Position numbers and translations under genes: made by a program. A model generated the notes under the pieces. That model was given only the letters and a program-made list of their open reading frames with translations, had not been told where the DNA came from and searched no databases. A stretch of DNA of 8,969 nt. Source: SIG636 sp045604285. Its GTDB lineage: Bacteria > Bacillota > Clostridia > Oscillospirales > CAG-382. Shown one piece after another: positions 1 through 6,300 of this stretch. The stretch is taken from positions 1 through 8,969 of the forward strand of contig JAZUNS010000159.1 of NCBI GenBank assembly GCA_045604285.1, in the 5' to 3' direction. The first letter of the stretch is position 1. Each line of letters begins with the position of its first letter.

Positions 1-51
1 TACGATCCGACTTCTCTGCCAAGCTGATGCCGGGGTTTGCCACCAGCTTGG

Positions 52-95
52 GTGGCTGTAAAGAAACGATGCTTTCTTTACAGCCACTTCTTTTT
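52..95 (+). terminator. Intrinsic terminator for a convergent + strand gene at the left edge
   Basis: A perfect 15-bp stem (52-66 pairs with 73-87) closes a 6-nt loop, CGATGC, and is followed on the + strand by TTCTTTTT. The T-run lies only on the + strand side. Read on the minus strand, the hairpin is followed by CCAAGCTGG, with no U-tract. It therefore most likely ends a + strand transcript entering from the left and converging on the ABC operon. It may also act as a stabilising 3' hairpin for the minus-strand transcript, but that is inference. Confidence 0.8.
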
Positions 96-885
96 ATAAA
101 CCTATAAATGCAGCAGTCTTTGGTGATTGGGGTGACGTAAATATCTGCTCCGGCGGGCCCTGCTCTTCAATTAAGCCGTCGGCAAAAAATACGATGCGAT
201 CTGCAACGTTGCGGGCAAACGCCATCTCGTGGGTTACTACAAGCATGGTACGGCCCTGCTCCTTCAACTCGGATATTACCCTAAGCACCTCACCGGTAAG
301 CTCCGGGTCAAGGGCGCTGGTGGGCTCGTCAAAGCAAAGGACGGAGGGGTTTTGTGCAAGCGCCCTTGCAATGGCAACACGCTGCTGCTGACCGCCGGAA
401 AGCTGGCAGGGGTAGTTATTAACCTTATCCGCAAGCCCTACCTGAGTAAGCAGCTCCATGGCACGGCGCTTATTATCCTCTAACGCCGCCTTTATAGCCT
501 CACGACGGGCTGAGCCAAAGCTTATCTGCGCCTTTATCTGCTCTTTAGTGCGAAGCTGAAGGGGGATATATACGTTCTCAAGCGCCGTATACTGAGGAAA
601 CAGATTAAAGGATTGGAAAACCAGCCCCATTTTAAGGCGCATATTGCGTATTTCGCTTTGGGTGTAGGTTTTGCTTGCATCGAAGGAAAAGCCATCGTCA
701 CAGGTGATTGTACCTTCGTTAGCCATCTCTAAAAAGTTAAGGCAACGCAAAAAGGTAGTTTTGCCGCCACCGGAGGAACCGATAACCGCAACGACTTCAC
801 CCTGATGCATATCAAAATCTATGCCGTGCAATACTTGGGTTTCACCAAAATGCTTTTTTAAATTTCTGATAGTTAAATATGCCAT
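94..885 (-). CDS. Polar amino-acid ABC transporter, ATP-binding protein (GlnQ/HisP-like)
   Basis: This is the cytoplasmic ATPase that powers the importer formed with the two genes upstream. In the 263-residue reading, all ABC hallmarks are visible: Walker A GSSGGGKTT at 36-44, Q-loop VFQSFNLFPQ at 89-98, signature LSGGQQQRVAIARAL at 162-176, Walker B VLCFDEP at 182-188, D-loop SALD at 190-193 and switch His219. The closing GPPEQIF and SPKTAAFI segments are typical of polar amino-acid ATPases. It is about 20 residues longer than the usual ~240, because of a charged insertion near residues 113-140 between the Q-loop and the signature. Walker A has Gly40 where Ser is commoner, which should not abolish activity. 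I chose the ATG at 885 because GAGGTG lies just upstream and the product then begins MAYLTIRNL, as the family does. A GTG at 897, overlapping the permease stop, would add four residues. The substrate (glutamine, cystine, arginine or another) cannot be decided. Confidence 0.95.
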   Translation of the reverse strand: MAYLTIRNLKKHFGETQVLHGIDFDMHQGEVVAVIGSSGGGKTTFLRCLNFLEMANEGTITCDDGFSFDASKTYTQSEIRNMRLKMGLVFQSFNLFPQYTALENVYIPLQLRTKEQIKAQISFGSARREAIKAALEDNKRRAMELLTQVGLADKVNNYPCQLSGGQQQRVAIARALAQNPSVLCFDEPTSALDPELTGEVLRVISELKEQGRTMLVVTHEMAFARNVADRIVFFADGLIEEQGPPEQIFTSPQSPKTAAFIGL

Positions 886-889
886 GATA

Positions 890-895
890 CACCTC
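890..895 (-). promoter_or_regulatory. Ribosome binding site GAGGTG that decides the ATPase start
   Basis: GAGGTG sits 4 nt before the ATG at 885-883 and overlaps the permease stop codon (TGA, 896-894). This favours the ATG over the in-frame GTG at 897-895, which would have to start upstream of or within this motif. Confidence 0.6.
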
Positions 896-1553
896 ACACC
901 TTGTAATAGGACAGCTTTTTCTCACACCAACCAAAGAAGAGGGTGAGTACGCCTACGAATACAAGGAAGAACACGGCGATATAGAACAACGGCCATACCA
1001 AGCCCCTGGAGAGAAATTCCATTTCGTTAACAAAGAAAATTTCGCCTACCGCAATTACTCTTGCCAAGGAGGTATCCTTAACAAGGGTGATAACCTCGTT
1101 GCTTATGGGGGCAAGTATGCGCTTTACAACCTGCATAAGGATAACGTTAAAGAAGGTTTCCTTTGCGGTCATGCCCAGGACTTGTGCCGCCTCGTACTGG
1201 CCTTTAGGGATGCTTTCGATGCCGCCGCGGAATATCTCGGAAAAATAGCAGGCGTAGTTTATTACAAACGCTGTAAGCGCCGCAAGGAAACGCCCGTCAT
1301 CACCGCTGAAAAGACGCACGTCAAACAGCATACCCGGCACGTAGAACACCACGAAAAGCTGAAGCATAAGGGGCGTGCCCCTTATTATCCAAACTATCGT
1401 GCGGCAAAGCCAGGCTATGGGCTTAAGTTTCGACATAGAGCCGAAGGATATTATAAGACCCAGCGGCAATGAGAACACCAAGGTCAGTATAAACAACAGA
1501 CAGGTGTACCCAAAGCCGTCAAGTAATTTAAGACTTATGTCCCAAAGGTTCAT
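894..1553 (-). CDS. Polar amino-acid ABC transporter, permease (HisM/GlnP-like)
   Basis: This is the integral membrane subunit that forms the translocation path, normally working as a dimer with the ATPase and fed by the solute-binding lipoprotein. The 219-residue length is typical of the family. Hydrophobic membrane segments lie near residues 14-37, 46-75, 88-106 and 188-210, with another in the conserved middle region. Family motifs are clear: RGTPLMLQL at 58-66, and the EAA coupling loop around FRGGIESIPKGQYEAAQVLG at 108-127, which contacts the ATPase. The segment LISNEV/ITLVKDTSLA-type motif (here ISNEVITLVKDTSLA) is also characteristic of His/Glu/Gln permeases. Its ATG overlaps the stop of the solute-binding gene as TAATG, which suggests translational coupling, and only a weak AGGT ribosome site precedes it. 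The single permease gene implies a homodimer, unless a second permease lies elsewhere. Confidence 0.95.
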   Translation of the reverse strand: MNLWDISLKLLDGFGYTCLLFILTLVFSLPLGLIISFGSMSKLKPIAWLCRTIVWIIRGTPLMLQLFVVFYVPGMLFDVRLFSGDDGRFLAALTAFVINYACYFSEIFRGGIESIPKGQYEAAQVLGMTAKETFFNVILMQVVKRILAPISNEVITLVKDTSLARVIAVGEIFFVNEMEFLSRGLVWPLFYIAVFFLVFVGVLTLFFGWCEKKLSYYKV

Positions 1554-2377
1554 TATTTATCGCTACCTATGTTAGAAATGAGGTCGTTGGTAAGATCGTA
1601 TTTTTCTGCAAGCGCTGCAAGAGTGCCATCCTCAGAGAGAGCCTTGATAGCCTCGTTGATCTTTGCGGTAAGGTCACTGCCCTTGCGGCAACCGATAGCG
1701 TAAACTTCGCTTTCGGGCTCTACTGCGTTGTTGATGGAAAGCTCGGCATAGTCGCCCTTGCCTACCATTGCGTTTGCCATTTGATAGTCGATAACTGCAA
1801 AATCTGCATTACCTGCGATAAGCTCCATAAGTGCGGAAGCCTGAGAGGTAAAGGTGGTAACGTTATCTTCGCCGGTCAAATCGTTTGCGACGCCCTGGCC
1901 GGAGGAGCCGCCTTCTGCAACTGCCTTCTTACCCTTGAAAGCGTCTGCGTTGTTAAGCTCTTCAAGACGGTCTTTCTTGGTAACCAGGCACTGGCGGTTT
2001 TCAAGATAGGAATAAGTAAAATCAACGTATTCGGTACGGGAAACGCCGTCGCTTTCCAAACCGTAGGTAAAGCCGTTCCAAATAAGGTCGATAGAGCCGC
2101 TTTCAAGCTCCATATACTTGTTGGGCCAGCTTATTACCTGGAACTTAGCTTCAACGCCAAGCTTTTTAGCAACTGCATTGGCAAACTCGGTATCAAAACC
2201 GGTAAGGTTACCGTCTGCATCAAAATAGTTCATAGGCTCGTAAACGGTGATGCCGCAAACGAAATAACCCTGTTCTTCAACCTTTTCCCAATCGCTGGAT
2301 TCACCGCAAGCGGTAAAGCTGAGAAGCATGGAGAGCATAAGTACAAGAGAGAGCGCAAGTGTTAAAATGCGTTTCAT
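1553..2377 (-). CDS. Polar amino-acid ABC transporter, solute-binding lipoprotein
   Basis: This is the extracellular receptor of the importer. The 274-residue product begins with a lipoprotein signal: basic MKR, a long Leu-rich core and the lipobox FTAC, so Cys24 should be lipidated and hold the protein to the outer face of the membrane. Phe at lipobox -3 is less common than Leu. The mature part follows the SBP_bac_3 pattern: a YEPMNYFDADGNLTGFDTEF-like opening lobe (46-65), DLIWNGF (97-103), Arg114 in the SRTEYVDFTYSYL segment where the family binds the ligand carboxylate, a GGSSGQ loop (156-161), and AVIDYQMA (194-201), whose Asp197 matches the ligand-amine residue. The start is supported by AGGA about 8 nt upstream. 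It is the first gene of the operon, with its own promoter at 2432-2460. These motifs point to an amino acid; which one is not visible. Confidence 0.95.
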   Translation of the reverse strand: MKRILTLALSLVLMLSMLLSFTACGESSDWEKVEEQGYFVCGITVYEPMNYFDADGNLTGFDTEFANAVAKKLGVEAKFQVISWPNKYMELESGSIDLIWNGFTYGLESDGVSRTEYVDFTYSYLENRQCLVTKKDRLEELNNADAFKGKKAVAEGGSSGQGVANDLTGEDNVTTFTSQASALMELIAGNADFAVIDYQMANAMVGKGDYAELSINNAVEPESEVYAIGCRKGSDLTAKINEAIKALSEDGTLAALAEKYDLTNDLISNIGSDK

Positions 2378-2399
2378 AACAATATTCCTTTCTTTTAAC

Positions 2400-2423
2400 G
2401 CTTTAATTAGCTAAAGCTTTAAT
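2400..2423. promoter_or_regulatory. Candidate operator: overlapping palindromes and direct repeat at the ABC operon start
   Basis: Just downstream of the -10 box lies a 10-bp palindrome TAAAGCTTTA (2412-2421), overlapped by an 8-bp palindrome TTAGCTAA (2407-2414). GCTTTAAT occurs twice in the same orientation, at 2400-2407 and 2416-2423, 16 bp apart. The position, around the predicted transcription start, is where a repressor would act. No regulator gene is in the window, and AT-rich DNA produces such symmetry by chance, so the role is inferred. Confidence 0.35.
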
Positions 2424-2431
2424 ATGTATGT

Positions 2432-2460
2432 ATTATATACTATTTTTTCCCTTTTGTAAA
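2432..2460 (-). promoter_or_regulatory. Sigma-A-type promoter of the amino-acid ABC operon
   Basis: On the minus strand, TTTACA (2460-2455, five of six consensus bases) is separated by exactly 17 bp from a perfect TATAAT (2437-2432). Transcription should begin near 2425, giving a leader of roughly 48 nt before the solute-binding gene. The promoter lies about 34 bp beyond the terminator of the preceding unit, so the ABC operon is expressed independently of it. Confidence 0.8.
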
Positions 2461-2493
2461 GGGGGTTTGCGAAACTTTTGTGCCGTCCACTGC

Positions 2494-2535
2494 AAAAAGC
2501 AATGCCAAAGGGCTGTTACCTACCCTTTGGCATTG
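2494..2535 (-). terminator. Intrinsic terminator after the esterase gene
   Basis: A perfect 13-bp stem (2535-2523 pairs with 2512-2500) with a 10-nt loop is followed on the minus strand by C and then five T residues (2498-2494). It starts a few nucleotides after the esterase stop codon at 2541-2543. It separates the adhesin-esterase unit from the ABC operon. The stem is AT/GC mixed and strong, but the U-tract is short. Confidence 0.85.
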
Positions 2536-2540
2536 GCGAA

Positions 2541-3311
2541 TTATTCTTTTATAAGGTCTTCAAGCCATTTAAACACGTACGCAATATATTCGTCCCAAAA
2601 ATCCCAATTATGGGTTCCCTTGCCCTCACGGTAGGTGAAATCATAGCCGCATTCCTCAAGTTTACGGCGGAGGTTATTTGCGTTTTCGTACAAAAAATCC
2701 TCGGTGCCGATGCCCATATACAAGCGGGGCTTAAGGTCGCTGTTTTTCTCACGCTCTGCCAGATAAAGAACGTCATCCTCATCGGGGATAACCTCATCTT
2801 CGCCGAAAATAGGCAAAAATTCTTTTCTAAAGCCCTTAAGGCTTCTTATATCCCCGCAGGGTGAAAGCCCTGCACCTGCACAAAAACGCCCTTTTTCACG
2901 AAGAGCAATCTTCAAAGCGCCGTAGCCACCCATGGAAAGCCCTGCGATAAAGCTATCCTCACGCTTAGAGGATATATTAAGCAGCTCGCAAACGGTGTTG
3001 GGAACCTCCTTTGCGATATGGTCGTAATAGTTTAGACCGTGACGCATATTGCAATAATAGCTTTTATCTGCCCTGGGCATAACCACGCATATACCGTACT
3101 TTAGGGCATAGCGTTCGATTGATGACAGGCGCATCCATGACAAGGCGTCACCGCCAAGGCCGTGCAAAAGGTACAGACACTTGTAAGCACCCGGCTTTGC
3201 GTTGGTCTCCACCCCTATCTGCCCTACGGTAGAGCGCTGAGGGATAATGACCGCAGCTTCGGTTTGCATACCCAAAGCCTCGCTGTAAAACCTTAAATCG
3301 ATAAAAGCCAT
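2541..3311 (-). CDS. Alpha/beta-hydrolase esterase, esterase D / tributyrin esterase type
   Basis: A 256-residue serine esterase that probably hydrolyses short-chain acyl esters. The putative catalytic triad is visible: the nucleophile in GLSMGGYGALK (Ser126), the acid in GIGTEDFLYE (Asp205) and the base in GKGTHNWDFWD (His234). LLHGLGGDALSW (48-59) matches the oxyanion-side loop of the family, and the full length fits EstA/FGH-like members. There is no signal peptide, so the enzyme is predicted to be cytoplasmic. GGGAG-like GGGAGTG lies about 5 nt before the ATG. The gene starts 24 nt after the stop of the giant secreted protein, with no terminator between, so the two are almost certainly cotranscribed. 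Family members include tributyrin esterases, S-formylglutathione hydrolase and mycolyl-transferase-like enzymes; the DFWDEY end fits the EstA branch best. The physiological substrate is unknown. Confidence 0.9.
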   Translation of the reverse strand: MAFIDLRFYSEALGMQTEAAVIIPQRSTVGQIGVETNAKPGAYKCLYLLHGLGGDALSWMRLSSIERYALKYGICVVMPRADKSYYCNMRHGLNYYDHIAKEVPNTVCELLNISSKREDSFIAGLSMGGYGALKIALREKGRFCAGAGLSPCGDIRSLKGFRKEFLPIFGEDEVIPDEDDVLYLAEREKNSDLKPRLYMGIGTEDFLYENANNLRRKLEECGYDFTYREGKGTHNWDFWDEYIAYVFKWLEDLIKE

Positions 3312-3335
3312 CGTTACACTCCCATTTAGAAAATA

Positions 3336-6300
3336 TCAAAGTTCAAATTTCTTTTTAGGCATGGAGTAGACCATAAGTGCGCCGTTTTCATTAACCGTGG
3401 AAACGGGAGCTGCAACGTTCTTCTTAACGGGGCTGTTGCCGCCAAGCCACTTATCTCTTACAAGATTATTGACAAATTCAACGGTAGGTGCAAGGCTTGC
3501 GCCGCTACCCTGACCGATTACAACGGTTTGCTTAACGCTGCTGTCTTCGTCAATATCGTATCGCCAGGACCAGCTTTCTATCTCGGTTATGGTGTAGGTA
3601 CCGTCGGGAACGTCCATAATCGTTACGGCGTTTTCGCCCGTTACGGTAACTTTAAACTCGATATTTTCACCGGTGCTGGTGGCTACGCTCTTTACAAGGA
3701 ACACAAACACCTGAGTAGGATCGATATTGGTACCCGTTTTTTGGATGGAAAGTCTGCCGTAGCCGGCCTTTGCCGTACCAAGGGTTATTGCAACGTAATT
3801 GTTCTCGGTATTAATGTAGGAGCGGATATACTGTTCGCCCGACTCCGTATCGGGATTAAGGGCGAAGGTGGAAGCCCCAACCGTGTTGTATGCGGCGTAG
3901 TGCTCTTGGTCTATATACGCCTCAACGGTGGTGCGTGCCTCTCTGTATCTTACGCCTTGAACCACGGGGTTGCCGTAAAGGCCCATGCCATAGGCGGTAT
4001 CGCCGTTGGCGTAGTCCTCAAACCAGCCGGTTACACGCTCGTAGCCCACTTCTTCTATTGTCATACCGTCAACCCTTACAAGGGTAAGCTTGGTATTGTT
4101 GCCGTTTGCAAACACGTCGTCTGCAGCAAAATCTGCCAGGTTGCCGTAAATACCGACCTTAGAGCCGCTGAGCATATAGGCACTTACTACGCTTTCTACA
4201 CCGTTGCTGATGTATATACCGCCGCCTGCGCCGCCAAGCTCATCGTGATACATATAGCCGGTGGTGATGCCCTCATTGGGGCTGCCCTTAGCAGTATTGT
4301 GTCTGACGTAGCCGTTGTACATTTCCAAAATACCGCCGCCGGTAATTGCCACACCGCCGCCGTTTTTAGCACTGTTGCGAACTATATCACCGCCGTCACC
4401 GCTTTGAGAGCCGATATACAGCGCCGCACCGTTGGAGTAAATAGCGCCGCCAAAGCCAACTGAGGCTGTGTTTTCGCTCATGGTACCGCCTGCAAGGGTA
4501 ACCATGTAAACGGTTGTGCCGGGCATATACGCCGTGGGCGTGGAGCTTATAGCAGCAATACCGCCGCCGTTACCGTTTGTAGAGTGGTTATCCTCTATGT
4601 TACCGCCGGACATGGTAAATTCACCGTCGGAGATATATACGCCGCCGCCGTCACCGTCCGCTACGTTTTGGGATATAGCCGAGGTTGTATCGGTAAGCCT
4701 TAAAACGCTGTTTTTGGTTATATATGCGCCGCCGCCGTTTGCGGTTGCCGCATTTGCGGTAATGCTGCCGCCCGAAAGGGTAATTATAGCGCCTGAGCCT
4801 GCAGAATACACGCCGCCGCCCTTTGCTGCATCGTTATCGGTGATGTTGCCGCCCTCTACGTTTACGGGGCAGCCGTTAGAGCAAATACCACCGCCGCTGC
4901 CAAACGCCTTATTATTGGTTATATTACCGGTTTGTATGGACACGGTTGCGGTGTAAACCGTACCTACGTTATATACGGTGGTCGTATAATCACAAACGTA
5001 AATACCACCGCCGTGGGATGCCGTAGATTCGTTACCTTCTATGTTACCACCGGTTAAGGTTAGGGTAGTCTCGTAGGGGACTTCTGCCGTTGCAGTGGTG
5101 CCTTGGGCAGTATCCTCAAAAGCGTACGCCTTTACTACTATACCGCCGCCGTAAGAGTCTGAATCGTTATCCCTAATATTACCGCCGGAGAAGTTAAGCT
5201 TAGAGCCGTTAACTACGATGCCGCCGCCGGTTGCCGTAGCGGTATTTTCGTATATACTGCCGCCGGAGAAGGTCAAGGTGCTGCGGAACAAATAAATACC
5301 GCCGCCGTTGCCCTTGCTTTCAACACCGCTGCCATCATCAAAGCCTGCAGCGTTACCGTAAATGTTACCGCCGCTGAGGGTGAAGGAAACCATATCTCTG
5401 GCGTACATACCGCCGCCGTTAAGGGCTGATTTGTTATTGTATATTTCGCCACCCGTATAGATGAAGGTGCAGTTGTTTAAATATATGCCACCGCCCTGAT
5501 TAGTGGAGGAGGTGTTATGCATTATATTACCGTTAGAGAAGTTTAAAGTAGACTGTGCAATGCAAATGCCGCCGCCGAAGGAATTTGCGGTATTGTAACC
5601 TACGTTACCGTTGGTTATGGTAACCGTAGAATTGTTGACAACATAAATACCGCCGCCGTAGTTACCTGCGGTATTTCCTTTGTCTTCAAGGCCGACGCTG
5701 CCGTTTTTAAGTTCAAAGTTACAGCCGTTGCGTATATACATACCGCCGCCGTTTCCGCCGGTTGCCGTATTGCTGACAACGTTACCGCCGTCAAGAGTGA
5801 AGTGGCAATTGGCCCCCGCCAATACACCGCCGCCGCAATCCGCCGCTGTATTATAGGATATTTCACCACCGGTTATCTTAACGGTGGTGCTATCGCTACC
5901 ATCTGCAAAAATGCCGCCGCCGTCACCGTCATCGCTACCGTTATCACAGACATTGTAAGACACGGTACCGCCGGACAAATTGAGGGTTGCGCCGTTAACA
6001 CGAATGCCGCCGGCTACAACAGTTGCGGTGTTGTGATTTACCGCACCGTTGGTTATTGTAATTGTAGATCCCGGATTTGCATAAACACCGCCGCCGGAAG
6101 CGCTTGCAACGTTATACGCAATAGAGCTGCTACCGGTTATGCTTGCCTTTGAATTATCGTCAGCGCAAACACCGCCACCGTATTTTGCCGTATTATAGTC
6201 TATATTACCGCCGGAGAATTCAAGAGTTGAGGCCTCCAAAAATACGCCGCCGCCGTTACCTATTGCGTTATTACCCTTACCTTCACCGCCTATGGTACCG

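Noticed and set aside
1..27. Partial + strand gene ending YDPTSLPS at TGA 25-27
   Set aside because: Only eight codons are visible and two other frames are also open here, so no gene can be claimed, although the terminator at 52-95 implies a transcript ends nearby.
1781..2365. 194-codon + strand open frame opposite the solute-binding gene
   Set aside because: The minus-strand frame is a clear SBP with signal peptide, lipobox and ligand residues; the opposite frame has no family features.
2449..2463. Small hairpin CCCTTT-TGT-AAAGGG as a second terminator
   Set aside because: The stem is only 6 bp, has no T-run on either strand after it, and overlaps the -35 box of the ABC promoter.
3528..4463. 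311-codon open frame on the + strand, and shorter ones at 4516-4956 and 5802-6152
   Set aside because: They are antisense to the giant beta-helix gene. Their Ala/Val/Gly/Cys-rich or Pro-Pro-rich products arise from the complement of Gly-rich repeats. No ribosome site or recognisable domain is present.
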